Below, piece by piece: positions 1 through 7,867 of a DNA stretch of 13,306 bases (positions are counted from its first letter, which is position 1; each line of letters starts with the position of its first letter). Below the pieces are notes generated by a model. That model saw only the letters and a program-made list of their open reading frames with translations. It was not told the DNA's origin and ran no database searches. The DNA comes from Phycisphaerae bacterium (GTDB lineage Bacteria > Planctomycetota > Phycisphaerae > Sedimentisphaerales > Anaerohalosphaeraceae), in NCBI GenBank assembly GCA_003567095.1, contig PXAQ01000265.1, positions 1-13,306 of the forward strand. The letters are read 5' to 3'. Made by a program: the position numbers and the translations under genes.

Positions 1-391
1 CCTGATAAAGCGCTACTGGAAAAGCCGGGTCGATTTTTCGTTTCCCCGTATCCGTCCGGCGGCCAATGTGATGCACCAATGGCCGCACGCGGTGACAGAT
101 GAAAACCTCGTACAGATGATGCTGGCCCTGCGGCTGTGCTTTGCCGATACGGGGATCGTCCTGAGCACCCGCGAGGCGCCGGCTTTTCGCGACCGGATGC
201 TCAATATCTGCGCCACCCGCCTCAGCGCCGGCTCCAAGACCAACCCCGGCGGCTATTCCGGCGACACCGCCGCCGCCGAGCAGTTCACCATCGCCGACGA
301 CCGCACCCCGGCCCAGGTCGCCGCCGTCATCGAACAGGCCGGTCACGAAGCCGTCTGGAAAGACTGGGACGCCGGCTTTGTTGACCGCTGA
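1..391 (+). CDS. thiH: 2-iminoacetate synthase ThiH, C-terminal part (5' truncated by window)
   Basis: ThiH is a radical-SAM lyase that cleaves tyrosine to dehydroglycine (2-iminoacetate) and p-cresol, supplying the glycine-derived part of the thiazole ring of thiamine in the cytoplasm. Only the last 129 codons are present; the first complete codon is at position 2 and the reading frame is open to the window edge, so the radical-SAM cysteine motif lies outside. The visible part matches the C-terminal domain of the family: FSFPRIRPA, then IVLSTREAPAFRDRM, then ATRLSAGSKTNPGGYSG, and a final VWKDWD close to the stop. ThiH is related to HydG and other tyrosine lyases, but the SAGSKTNPGGY segment and the WKDWD end favour ThiH. 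No thiamine genes follow; the next stretch is a degraded remnant. The family call is secure, while the pathway role is inferred from the family. Confidence 0.9.
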   Translation, partial: LIKRYWKSRVDFSFPRIRPAANVMHQWPHAVTDENLVQMMLALRLCFADTGIVLSTREAPAFRDRMLNICATRLSAGSKTNPGGYSGDTAAAEQFTIADDRTPAQVAAVIEQAGHEAVWKDWDAGFVDR

Positions 392-660
392 ATAGTACTT
401 TCGGGCATTCCGGGCCATCTTTTCTCAAATTGTTGCCTGCATACCGGCAATCCACGCTCCGCCAGGCGGCACGGCCGACCGACCTGGCAGTGTACGGGCT
501 GATCACCGGCCCGTTTACACTGGCGCTGCACCTGCTGGGCAAAAAGGATGAGTAGATGGCTGCCCTGTGCGATAATGTCTAGCAGGCCATGATAGAACTT
601 GGCACGCCCGATGTGCATATCGAGCATCTCGAAGAGCGAACCTTATCGCCGGTTTTGGCG
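385..660 (+). pseudogene. Degraded remnant resembling the uroporphyrinogen decarboxylase (URO-D) family
   Basis: This 300-bp gap between thiH and yebC has no intact gene. The frame starting at position 385 reads without a stop to a TAG at 553-555, has no ATG, and contains DLAVYGLITGPFTLALHLLG (481-540). That segment closely resembles a conserved part of URO-D/MtaA-like methyltransferase proteins, in which a strand is followed by a GPFTLAL helix. The same frame continues after the TAG as a short stretch, hits a second TAG at 580-582, and continues with AMIELG, loosely like the next helix. No start codon, no ribosome binding site and two in-frame stops indicate a decayed internal fragment rather than a gene. 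The extent downstream of 555 is uncertain. Confidence 0.5.
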
Positions 661-689
661 TCGCCCCCGGCCAGACGCCGCACAGGCGT

Positions 690-1439
690 CTATGAAGCTT
701 CCTGCAGGATCTCGTCGGGGATATCGAAGTTGGCGTACAGTTCCTGCACATCGTCATGATCTTCGAAGTCCTCCATCAGTGCCAGAATACGCCGGGCCAT
801 GTCCGTATCGCTGACGGTGACGGTGTTGTCCGGCACCATCGCCAGCTCGGCGCTGGTCAGCGGGATCTGCTGCTGTTCGAGAGCGGCTTTGAGGTCTTCG
901 TAGGCGTCCGGGTCACAGGTCACCTCGTACAGGTCGCCGGTGTTTGCAATATCTTCGGCGCCGGCGGTCAGGGCAATGTCCATCAGGGTATCTTCATCAA
1001 CGGCATCGGTGTTGACGGTGATCAGGCCGCGTTTCTTGAACATCCAGGCTACGCAGCCACTGGCGCCGAGCGAGCCGCCGCGCCGCTCGAAGATTTTTTT
1101 GATTTCCGGGGCGGTTCGCGTGCGGTTGTCGGTCAGACCCTCGACCATAATCGCCACCCCGCCGGGGCCGTAGCCTTCGTAAAGCACCTCTTCATAGGTC
1201 ACCCCGCCCAATTCGCCGCTGCCGCGTTTGATATTTTTCTCGATGGTGTCCTTGGGCATATTGGCGGCCTTGGCCTTGTCGATGGCGTAGCGCAGCGTCA
1301 GGTTGGCCGCCGGGTCGCCGCCGCCTTGGCGTGCTGCGACGATAATCATCCGTGCGATCTTACTCCACAATTTCCCGCGTTTGGCATCGTTGGCGGCCTT
1401 TTTGTGTTTGATGCCCGCCCAGTGCGAATGTCCGGCCAT
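690..1439 (-). CDS. yebC: YebC/PmpR (TACO1) family regulatory protein
   Basis: The 249-residue protein has the usual length of the family and its diagnostic start MAGHSHWAGIKHKKAANDAK, followed by GKLWSKIARMI, an acidic-groove region (NMPKDTIEKNIKRG) and the conserved YEGYGPGGVAIMVE and TDNRTRTAPEIKKIF blocks. Members were described as DNA-binding regulators (PmpR). More recent work on bacterial and mitochondrial homologues points to relief of ribosome stalling, so the exact role here is open. The ATG is preceded by AAGGA five bases upstream. The gene follows hisG on the same strand after 142 bp containing heptamer repeats, so it may be the last gene of the nusA-led transcript or have its own promoter; I could not identify a convincing one. 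Its 3' end abuts the URO-D-like remnant on the opposite strand. Confidence 0.95.
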   Translation of the reverse strand: MAGHSHWAGIKHKKAANDAKRGKLWSKIARMIIVAARQGGGDPAANLTLRYAIDKAKAANMPKDTIEKNIKRGSGELGGVTYEEVLYEGYGPGGVAIMVEGLTDNRTRTAPEIKKIFERRGGSLGASGCVAWMFKKRGLITVNTDAVDEDTLMDIALTAGAEDIANTGDLYEVTCDPDAYEDLKAALEQQQIPLTSAELAMVPDNTVTVSDTDMARRILALMEDFEDHDDVQELYANFDIPDEILQEAS

Positions 1440-1513
1440 AGTCTTTCCTTAGCAACTCGTTTATGTCTTGGGTCTGTTTTTGATTTATTTAACAGTTCAA
1501 TGTTTGAAAATAA

Positions 1514-1574
1514 GAAGTCAGGAGTCAGAAGTCAGATGTTTCTAATCTCTGTCCTCTGTCTTCTGTCCTCTATC
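1514..1574. repeat. Heptanucleotide tandem repeats in two opposed blocks
   Basis: Three tandem 7-mers read GAAGTCA, GGAGTCA, GAAGTCA (1514-1534). After a 12-bp spacer come four tandem 7-mers, CTCTGTC, CTCTGTC, TTCTGTC, CTCTATC (1547-1574). The reverse complement of the second block (GACAGAG-type) is a close variant of the first, differing at a purine position and one T/A position per unit, so the two blocks form an imperfect inverted repeat of about 24-nt arms. On the - strand the structure lies directly after the hisG stop and about 75 nt upstream of yebC and is followed by a T-rich stretch, so it could fold in the transcript. Short tandem heptamer repeats (STRR) of this style are known from cyanobacterial genomes; kinship with those is not claimed. 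Confidence 0.85.
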
Positions 1575-1581
1575 ACCTGGC

Positions 1582-2457
1582 TCAATGAATTACTTTGTTT
1601 AACGGGTAGGTAAAGATGCCCGACGCGCCGGCGCGTTTAAGCTGCGGGATCAGCTCGCGCTCGACCCGCTCTTCGACAATGATTTCCACCGCCGCGTACT
1701 CCGAGTCGGCCAGCGGCGAGATGGTCGGGCTTTTTTCGGCCGGCAGGATGTTAAGCACCGCCTGCAGATTCTGCTTGTTGGCATTGAGTTTGAGCCCCAC
1801 CAGATTGCGCGCATCAATCGCGGCATTGAGCAGGATGGCGATGTTCTCAATCTTATGCCGCTTAAACTCATCCTGCCAGGCCTGGCGGTTGGCGATAAAT
1901 CGCGTGGTCGATTCGAGGATCGTATCGATAATCCGAAGGCTGTTGGCCTTGAGCGACGAGCCGGTTTCGGTCAGCTCGACGATACCGTCCACCAGCCGCG
2001 CCTTGACCTCGGTAGCGCCCCAACTGAACTCCACCTTGACCGGCACCTTTTTCGCCTCGAAGTAGCGGCCGGTGGCGTTGACCAGCTCGGTAGCGATGAT
2101 GCCCCCGGCCAGGTCTTCGGGCGTGTGTACAGTCGATTCATTCGGCACGGCCAGCACCCAGCGGGCCGGGTTCGATGTGGCCTTGCTGTAGCGCAGCTCG
2201 CAGATCTCATGCACATCCGAGCCGTTCTCGATAATCCAGTCGTGCCCGGTAAATCCTGCATCCAGCACACCCTCCTGGACATAACGGCTCATTTCCTGGG
2301 CACGCAGCAGGATCAACTGAATTTGCGGGTCGTCGATCCGGGGGAAATAGCTTCGCTCGTAGCCGCTGATGTCAAAGCCGGCTTTTCGAAACAACTCAAA
2401 CGTGGCTTTCTGAAGGCTTCCTTTGGGAATCCCCAGTTTTAGTACATTCTCTGACAC
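1582..2457 (-). CDS. hisG: ATP phosphoribosyltransferase, long form (HisG)
   Basis: HisG condenses ATP with PRPP to N1-(5-phosphoribosyl)-ATP, the first and feedback-inhibited step of histidine synthesis, in the cytoplasm. The 291 residues fit the long (HisG-L) form. The N-terminal KLGIPKGSLQ and the VLDAGFTGHDWI segment form the substrate domains; VELTETGSSL (residues 160-169) is the phosphate/PRPP-binding loop. The C-terminal 75 residues (from about NLVGLKLN to the end) are the ACT-like histidine-binding domain, so no HisZ partner is needed. The start is GTG (2455-2457), supported by an AAAGGA site nine bases upstream (2467-2472) and by homology beginning immediately. No other his gene is near. 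It sits 47 bp after the HhH-GPD-like gene on the same strand, suggesting co-transcription with housekeeping genes rather than a his operon. Confidence 0.96.
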   Translation of the reverse strand: MSENVLKLGIPKGSLQKATFELFRKAGFDISGYERSYFPRIDDPQIQLILLRAQEMSRYVQEGVLDAGFTGHDWIIENGSDVHEICELRYSKATSNPARWVLAVPNESTVHTPEDLAGGIIATELVNATGRYFEAKKVPVKVEFSWGATEVKARLVDGIVELTETGSSLKANSLRIIDTILESTTRFIANRQAWQDEFKRHKIENIAILLNAAIDARNLVGLKLNANKQNLQAVLNILPAEKSPTISPLADSEYAAVEIIVEERVERELIPQLKRAGASGIFTYPLNKVIH

Positions 2458-2466
2458 GGGTCGTGG

Positions 2467-2472
2467 TCCTTT
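2467..2472 (-). promoter_or_regulatory. Shine-Dalgarno supporting the GTG start of hisG
   Basis: The - strand reads AAAGGA nine bases before GTG at 2455-2457. No ATG near the N-terminal homology offers an alternative, so this site decides the start. Confidence 0.65.
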
Positions 2473-2504
2473 TATCTGAAGATGACGACGGCTGCTCAGC
2501 CGTT

Positions 2505-3182
2505 TTATTTTTTACGCACCTTTTTTTTAACCGTTTTTTTCTTTGGCGCCGCTTTGGCTTTTTTGGAAGCGGCCGGTTTGATGCCGCCTTCAGTTTCGGC
2601 CCGCAGCAGCGCGTAAAATGTATAGGCGTCCACGGCGTGGATATGGCGCTCGAGGAAGCTTACGATCTCGTGCTGGGTGGACTTCGGATGAATCATCTCG
2701 TGCTGCAGTAAATACGCGATCATGCGGTCGGTCAGCGGAATCGCATGGCCGCCCAGCGCCGTCAAAAATGTATAGGCGGCAACAAACGGCGTCATCCCCG
2801 GTATCTCTTCGAGCTCTTTTCGCGCCTGCCGCTTGCCCTCGGCGGTCAGCTCTTTGAGGCTGACTTTGTCGTATGTGTCAAAAATCGCGTTCAGGATACG
2901 CCTCAGCAAGGTGGCTGATTCAGTCCCCGGCGACGGCTCGCCGTACAGCTCCTTAATCTCTTCCGGACGCGAGATACGCAGGTCATTCATGTCAACAAAA
3001 TGGGCGCCTATTCGCCGGTGGATGGCCTTGGCATTCGCCTCGGTGGTATGCGCACTGATGCACGCATAGACGACCGCCTCCACCGGATCGTCATAGGTCG
3101 GCGGCGTGACGGGGCCAGCCTTCTTTTTGAGCGTCTTGAGCAGGGTTTCCACTTTGGGACTGTAGTGTTTGCTGTTTTTCAT
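2505..3182 (-). CDS. HhH-GPD (endonuclease III-like) family protein with altered active site and lysine-rich tail
   Basis: The 225-residue protein resembles the endonuclease III/DNA glycosylase superfamily. DDPVEAVVYACISAHTTE (about residues 31-48) corresponds to the first helical segment, and EEIPGMTPFVAAYTFL (125-140) to the helix-hairpin-helix, followed by HAIPLTDRMIAYLL at the catalytic loop. The lysine of bifunctional Nth enzymes, expected in the hairpin, is F133 here. The catalytic aspartate position holds T151, with D152 one place later. The C-terminal four-cysteine iron-sulphur motif is missing; the protein has a single cysteine. The last 25 or so residues are a lysine/alanine/proline tail ending VKKKVRKK, like histone H1-type DNA-binding tails. 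It may bind DNA or act as a monofunctional or inactive glycosylase relative; no substrate can be assigned. The ATG follows an AGAGG site. The gene sits 24 bp after rbfA, where truB often lies. Confidence 0.7.
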   Translation of the reverse strand: MKNSKHYSPKVETLLKTLKKKAGPVTPPTYDDPVEAVVYACISAHTTEANAKAIHRRIGAHFVDMNDLRISRPEEIKELYGEPSPGTESATLLRRILNAIFDTYDKVSLKELTAEGKRQARKELEEIPGMTPFVAAYTFLTALGGHAIPLTDRMIAYLLQHEMIHPKSTQHEIVSFLERHIHAVDAYTFYALLRAETEGGIKPAASKKAKAAPKKKTVKKKVRKK

Positions 3183-3206
3183 CGGTCTAGGCCTCTGTGG
3201 TACCGG

Positions 3207-3638
3207 TCATGGGTTTTCCCGATCGTCTGCATCGTCCGGCTCGTCGCCAAAAGCCTCATCGGTCTGCTGACGGTCATCGTTGTCTTCAAATTCCTGCCGC
3301 GCCTCTTCAATCAGCGTCAGCGTGTGGAGTGTGTTTTTCATTTTGGTATCCGGCTCAAACGTCAGGTGCGGGCAGGCCCGACCGGGCAGGTCTTTGCCCA
3401 GCGCCGCCTGAATCGGCCCGGCAGCGTGTTCGATGGCGGCGAACGTCAGCTTGCCTTCGGTTTCATTGACGCCGAAAATGCTCAGATACACAGTGGCGTT
3501 TTTGACATCCGGCGAGACACTGACCTCTGTAACGCTGACCAGGCCGGTAATGCGCGGATCGCTCAGTCGGGTGTGAATGGTACGGCTGACCGAGTCCCGA
3601 ATCACACGTGCTATTTTATGTTGTCGTCTTGATTCCAT
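3207..3638 (-). CDS. rbfA: Ribosome-binding factor A (RbfA)
   Basis: RbfA binds the 30S subunit near the 16S rRNA 5' helix and assists late maturation and cold adaptation. I start it at the ATG at 3636-3638, giving 143 residues beginning MESRRQHKIARVIRDSVSR, the typical N-terminus; an AGGA site lies just upstream. The frame stays open further 5' to 3743, but that extension overlaps the end of infB, has no family similarity and is rejected. The single KH-type fold is seen in ITGLVSVTEVSVSPDVKNA and the strand VYLSIFG, followed by the PHLTFEPDT segment. After about residue 110 the protein ends in a very acidic, probably disordered tail (DNDDRQQTDEAFGDEPDDAD). Position directly after infB (55-bp gap) is the classical order. 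Confidence 0.92.
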   Translation of the reverse strand: MESRRQHKIARVIRDSVSRTIHTRLSDPRITGLVSVTEVSVSPDVKNATVYLSIFGVNETEGKLTFAAIEHAAGPIQAALGKDLPGRACPHLTFEPDTKMKNTLHTLTLIEEARQEFEDNDDRQQTDEAFGDEPDDADDRENP

Positions 3639-3693
3639 GATTCCTGACCTTCCACCCGAAAAGCCCGCAGGCCCGCGTTTCGTGTCGTTTGTC

Positions 3694-6357
3694 TTACAGC
3701 GATTGCCGTTTGACCTGAAGGACCTCAAAGGCCTCCAGTACATCGTCTAATTTAATATCGTCAAACCCGGCGATCTTGATGCCGCACTCCAGACCGGCCC
3801 GCACTTCGCGCACATCGTCTTTGAAATGCTTGAGCGACTCGATGGAACAATTGTCCTTGACGACGATATTGTCGCGGATCAGACGCAGCCGGGCATTTTT
3901 AGTCACCACGCCGCTATTGACATAACAGCCGGCGATTGTGCCCAAACTCGAGACCTTGAACGTATTGCGCACCACCGCCCGGCCGAGTACCTTTTCCTCG
4001 GTGTCCGGATCGAGCATCCCGATCATGGCGGCCTTGAGGTCTTCGGTGATACGATAGATAATATTGTACAGGCGAATATCAACGCCCTTGGACTCGGCCA
4101 ACTGGCGGACGCGATCTTCGGGCACGACGTTAAAGCCGATGATAATCGCATCGGAGGCCTCGGCCAGCACCACATCGCCTTCGTTGATGCCGCCGACGCC
4201 GGAATGAATGATCCGCACCCGCACCTCTTCGGTGTTCAGGTCCGTCAGGTACTTGTTCAGCACGTCCACCGAGCCCTGGACGTCGGCCTTGACGATCAGA
4301 TTCAGTTCCTTGACCTTGCCGTCGGCGATATGGGTAAACAGGTTTTCCAGCGTGATCTGCGACTTCTTGGCCAGCAGCTCTTCGCGGCCGATCCGCTCGA
4401 CTTCCTCGGCAGCCTGCTTGGCCTTGTTGACATCATCCATGATATAAAACTTATCGCCCGCCTGCGGCACACGCTCCAGCCCGGTGACCACCACCGGCAT
4501 CGACGGGCCGGCCGACTTGACGCTGCGTCCCCGGCTGTCGGTCAGGGTCCGCACGCGTCCGCACACGCCGCCGGCCAGCAGGATGTCGCCTTTGTCCAGG
4601 TGTCCTTCCTTGACCAGCACGGTCGCAACCGGCCCCTTGGTCGCGGACATATGCGCCTCGACGACCCAGCCGACCGCCGGCAGCGTCGGGTCGGCCTGAA
4701 AATTCAGGTCCTCCGCGGTGAAATCGATATACTCGAGCAGTTCCTCGATCCCCTGGCCGCTGATGGCACTGGTGGGGATGACCTCGGTATCGCCGCCCCA
4801 CTGCCGCGGGGTCAACTCGTGCTCGGCAAGCTGGCCGTAGACGCGGTTGACGTCCGTGCCGGGCAGGTCGATTTTGTTCAGCGCCACCAGGATGGCGACC
4901 TCGGCGGCTTTGGCGTGGTGAATGGCCTCGATGGTTTGCGGCATCAACCCGTCATCGGCGGCAACGACAAGCACCACGATATCGGTCATATTAGCCCCGC
5001 GGGCACGCATCGCCGTAAAGGCCTCGTGACCCGGGGTGTCCAGAAAGGTGATCTTTTTGTCATGAATTTTGATCTGATAGGCGCCGATGTGCTGGGTAAT
5101 GCCGCCGGCTTCGCCGGTGGCGACACTGGTTTTGCGGATCGAATCCAGCAGACTGGTCTTGCCGTGGTCCACATGGCCGAGCATGGTGACCACCGGCGGT
5201 CGTTTTTGCAGATGGTCGCGCTGACGGTCCTTAAAAGCCGCCTCAATCTGTTCGATCATCCCGTGTTTGCGCTCGACAACCAGTTCCGTGCCGAACTCCA
5301 AGGCGACCAGTTCAGCCGCTTCGGTGGAAATCGCCTGGTTGGCGGTGGCCATAATGCCCTGTCCCATCAGCTTGGTGATGATATCGCCGACTTTGACCGC
5401 CAGCGCCGCCGACAGATCCTTGACGGTGATCGGCTCTTGGACGACAGCTTTTTCGGGACGCTCCACCGGCGCGCTGATCCCCTCGGTCGAGCGGGCTTCA
5501 ATGCGTCGAGACGGCTTGGCACGCTTGCTCGTGCCCCCGGCGGCAGCCAGTCGGGCTTTGCGTTCCTCCAGGTCCCGCGAGCGGACACGGCTGACATCCT
5601 CACCGCGACCACGACGGGGGCCCTGGTCGCGCGTTTCTTTGCGCCGGCCGTGTGTTTTGAGTTTGCTGGCCTTTTTGCCCTTGCCCCGGACCGGCATATC
5701 CGGCGGAGGCATCAGGGGCTGGACCGTTGCGGCCGGTTTCTTCTCACGCCCTCTGCGGGGGCTGCGTCGGGCCGGCGGCCGGCGGCGCGTGTCCTCGGCC
5801 GCCTCGACCCGAATCACCTTCGGGCCGGTCAGCTTGGCCGGTTGGGGGCTTTCCAGCTGTGGACCGGCCGGGCGAATCACTTTCGGCTCAGGCTCGGGCT
5901 CGGGCTCCGGCTCCGGTTCCGGTTCAGGCGCCGGTTGTTCAGGTTCAATTGGCTTTTCTTCTTCGGGCGCTTCGGCGACTTTGGCCGGTTCAGGTTCAGC
6001 GGGCGCCTCAGGCTGCTCCGGTTCCGTCGGTTCAGGCGCCTGGCCCGGTTCGGGTTCGGCGGGCGCCTCTTTGGGCTCGGCGGTTTCGACGGCGGCTGAG
6101 GGTTTTTCGTCTTCGGCCGGTTTCTTTTTGCGTTTAACCCGGACCTTTGTCAGATCGACGCGTTCAGCGGTCTCAACCGCCGTGGTGTGCTCGCCTTCGC
6201 TGAACCACTCACGAATGGTCGCAGCCTGACCGACAGAGATCACGGCCATGTGGTTCTTAATGTCTTGCAGCCCTTCGGCCTGACATTTTTCCACAATGGC
6301 CTTGCTCTTGACGCCAAGTTCCTTGGCCAGGAGATATACGCGTGTCGATTTAGCCAA
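3694..6357 (-). CDS. infB: Translation initiation factor IF-2
   Basis: IF-2 is the GTPase that delivers initiator fMet-tRNA to the 30S subunit and promotes 50S joining. The 887 residues contain an IF2-N domain at the start ([20 protein letters not shown]), a long disordered linker (about residues 70-300) rich in Pro/Glu then Arg/Lys, and a second IF2-N-like helical domain (about 310-365). The G domain follows, with GHVDHGKT (394-401), DTPGH (440-444) and NKID (494-497), then domains II to IV ending in the tRNA-binding C-terminal barrel. The start codon is TTG (6355-6357), chosen because homology begins there and GGAGA lies six bases upstream. The linker includes an EP dipeptide run encoded by hexanucleotide repeats. 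It follows nusA by 33 bp and precedes rbfA, the conserved operon order. All G motifs are intact, so the protein should be active. Confidence 0.98.
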   Translation of the reverse strand: MAKSTRVYLLAKELGVKSKAIVEKCQAEGLQDIKNHMAVISVGQAATIREWFSEGEHTTAVETAERVDLTKVRVKRKKKPAEDEKPSAAVETAEPKEAPAEPEPGQAPEPTEPEQPEAPAEPEPAKVAEAPEEEKPIEPEQPAPEPEPEPEPEPEPEPKVIRPAGPQLESPQPAKLTGPKVIRVEAAEDTRRRPPARRSPRRGREKKPAATVQPLMPPPDMPVRGKGKKASKLKTHGRRKETRDQGPRRGRGEDVSRVRSRDLEERKARLAAAGGTSKRAKPSRRIEARSTEGISAPVERPEKAVVQEPITVKDLSAALAVKVGDIITKLMGQGIMATANQAISTEAAELVALEFGTELVVERKHGMIEQIEAAFKDRQRDHLQKRPPVVTMLGHVDHGKTSLLDSIRKTSVATGEAGGITQHIGAYQIKIHDKKITFLDTPGHEAFTAMRARGANMTDIVVLVVAADDGLMPQTIEAIHHAKAAEVAILVALNKIDLPGTDVNRVYGQLAEHELTPRQWGGDTEVIPTSAISGQGIEELLEYIDFTAEDLNFQADPTLPAVGWVVEAHMSATKGPVATVLVKEGHLDKGDILLAGGVCGRVRTLTDSRGRSVKSAGPSMPVVVTGLERVPQAGDKFYIMDDVNKAKQAAEEVERIGREELLAKKSQITLENLFTHIADGKVKELNLIVKADVQGSVDVLNKYLTDLNTEEVRVRIIHSGVGGINEGDVVLAEASDAIIIGFNVVPEDRVRQLAESKGVDIRLYNIIYRITEDLKAAMIGMLDPDTEEKVLGRAVVRNTFKVSSLGTIAGCYVNSGVVTKNARLRLIRDNIVVKDNCSIESLKHFKDDVREVRAGLECGIKIAGFDDIKLDDVLEAFEVLQVKRQSL
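5884..5929. repeat. Hexanucleotide microsatellite encoding Glu-Pro repeats within infB
   Basis: About seven degenerate copies of a GGCTCN-type six-base unit (on the + strand; third-position variants GGCTCA, GGCTCG, GGCTCC, GGTTCC) encode an alternating Glu-Pro run in the IF-2 linker near residues 143-158. Because the unit is a multiple of three, copy-number change by slippage would keep the frame and alter only linker length. Confidence 0.75.
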
Positions 6358-6363
6358 AGCTCG

Positions 6364-6368
6364 TCTCC
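6364..6368 (-). promoter_or_regulatory. Shine-Dalgarno deciding the TTG start of infB
   Basis: GGAGA on the - strand lies six bases before the TTG at 6355-6357. It is the only good site near the N-terminal homology, and no ATG is available there. Confidence 0.7.
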
Positions 6369-6390
6369 GTAGATTACTTTAATAGTCCGG

Positions 6391-7620
6391 TTACCGTCGT
6401 CTTTTCTTTTTGCTTTTTTCCTGCCGCAGCAGTGCCTGGGCCTGAGTCAGGGCATTTTCAGCGGCGGCTTTTTTGGCCGCTTCGCCTGCGGCGGCGATGA
6501 TCTTGTCGGCCTGCTCGGCCGGGATGTCCAGCTCTTCAATCAGCGGGCCGGTGCCGACCTCTTCCAAGTCCAGCACCGAAATGATGCCCAGCGCCAGCAG
6601 TTTGTCGGTGAGGTTTTCGTCAACGCCCTCGATCTCCTTCATCGCCTCGGCCATCACGTCGACTTCTTTGTTGTATTCTTCCGGGGTCAGGATGTCGATG
6701 TCCCAGCCGGTCAGCCGCGCCGCCAGACGCACATTTTGTCCGTGCTTTCCGATCGCCAGGCTCAACTGATCTTCGGTGACCACCACTGTGGCCCGCCCCA
6801 GTTCAAAACATATCGCGATTTCGCTGACCTTGGCCGGGGCCAGCGCGTTGGCAATCAGATTCTGCGACGAATCGCTCCATTTAACGATATCGATCTTCTC
6901 GCCGCCCAGTTCGTCGACGATATTGCGAATGCGGCTGCCGCGCACGCCTACGCATGCCCCGACCGGATCGACCTTCTCGTCGGTGGTATCCACCGCGATC
7001 TTGGTGCGGTAGCCGGCCTCCCGCGCCAGCGATTTAATCTCGATGATCCCCTCGAGCACCTCCGGCACTTCAAACTCGAAAAGCCGACGAATAAAGTCAG
7101 GATGTGTGCGCGATAAAACAATTTTGACTTGGTTGGACAGGTCGCGCACTTCGAGAATCAGACAGCGGATGCGTTCGCTGGGATGGTGTGTTTCGCCGGA
7201 AATCTGTTCAGATTTAGGCAGAATAGCCTCGATCCGGTTGGTCAGATTGATCACAAGCACGCTGCCGTCATAACGGGCGACCACACCGTTGACAATCTCG
7301 CCTTTGCGCTGGGCGTATTCGGCGTAGATGCTGTCACGTTCATCGGCCTTGATCTTCTGAATCATCACCTGCTTGGCACTTTGGGCGGGAATCCGGCCCA
7401 GCTGGCGAATGTCGATCTGCACATCATCCTTGAATGCGGTGATCTGCCCGGTGGTGCGGTCAATATGCACAACGATTTCACCTTCAGCGCCGTGTTGCAA
7501 GCCGAAATGCTTGCGCGCCGCGGATATCATCGCCGCCTCCAGGTCCTGAAAAATGGACTCGCGGTCGATGTTTTTATCGCGTGCGATATTGTCAACGATT
7601 CGAACTAGTTCCTGATTCAT
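6391..7620 (-). CDS. nusA: Transcription termination/antitermination factor NusA
   Basis: NusA binds RNA polymerase and nascent RNA, modulating pausing, intrinsic termination and antitermination. The 409 residues start with the RNAP-binding domain (NQELVRIVDNIARDKNIDRESIFQDLEAA at the N-terminus), then the S1 domain (GEIVNGVVARYDGSVLVINL), and KH1 (DPVGACVGVRGSRIRNIVDELGGEKIDIV). KH2 includes LAIGKHGQNVRLAARLTGWDIDI. One C-terminal helical repeat follows (LTDKLLALGIISVLDLEEVG) and a basic tail KSKKKRRR. E. coli NusA has two acidic repeats, so this is a shorter form, as in many phyla. The ATG has AGGA about 11 bases upstream. rimP, its usual upstream neighbour, is absent. Instead a promoter, a structured untranslated region and an intrinsic terminator precede it, so expression probably depends on read-through of that terminator. 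NusA itself could influence such read-through; that is inference. Confidence 0.97.
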   Translation of the reverse strand: MNQELVRIVDNIARDKNIDRESIFQDLEAAMISAARKHFGLQHGAEGEIVVHIDRTTGQITAFKDDVQIDIRQLGRIPAQSAKQVMIQKIKADERDSIYAEYAQRKGEIVNGVVARYDGSVLVINLTNRIEAILPKSEQISGETHHPSERIRCLILEVRDLSNQVKIVLSRTHPDFIRRLFEFEVPEVLEGIIEIKSLAREAGYRTKIAVDTTDEKVDPVGACVGVRGSRIRNIVDELGGEKIDIVKWSDSSQNLIANALAPAKVSEIAICFELGRATVVVTEDQLSLAIGKHGQNVRLAARLTGWDIDILTPEEYNKEVDVMAEAMKEIEGVDENLTDKLLALGIISVLDLEEVGTGPLIEELDIPAEQADKIIAAAGEAAKKAAAENALTQAQALLRQEKSKKKRRR

Positions 7621-7644
7621 CTTGTCTTTTTTCCTGTTCTATAA

Positions 7645-7676
7645 ATAAAAAAGTGGAAACCTTCAGGTTACCACTT
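7645..7676 (-). terminator. Intrinsic terminator 24 nt before nusA
   Basis: On the - strand an 11-nt arm AAGTGGTAACC and an 11-nt arm GGTTTCCACTT flank a TGAA tetraloop, giving ten base pairs with a single internal T-T mismatch. The run TTTTATTT follows immediately. The T-run ends about 24 nt before the nusA ATG, and the nusA Shine-Dalgarno lies just past it. This leaves no space for another promoter between terminator and gene. Confidence 0.88.
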
Positions 7677-7867
7677 CATACCGGTGCAGCGCACATTGGG
7701 GCCTCGGTCAACACAAACCGACAGCCGATTCAGGTTGTATCCATCAATCGGCCATAGGGCCCTCCGCGAAAAAAGTTCCCGTCTTTCGCACAGTCCCTGA
7801 AGAGCTTCGCTTATCATCACTAAGCCGGCAATGCGTCGGAGACGCTCCGGACAGGCATGTTGTAACC

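Noticed and set aside
599..622. TGGCACG-like sequence as a sigma54 promoter
   Set aside because: The -12 TTGC element is absent at the required spacing and no suitable downstream gene exists.
756..1613. 285-codon open frame on the + strand opposite yebC
   Set aside because: It is antisense to yebC and runs through the heptamer repeat; no plausible function.
3639..3743. Longer N-terminus of rbfA
   Set aside because: The extension overlaps infB, lacks similarity, and an internal ATG with a ribosome binding site matches the family N-terminus exactly.
3826..6099. 757-codon open frame on the + strand opposite infB
   Set aside because: It lies entirely antisense to infB, whose motifs are unmistakable. 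The frame is kept open by GC-rich codon bias and its translation shows no family-like segments.
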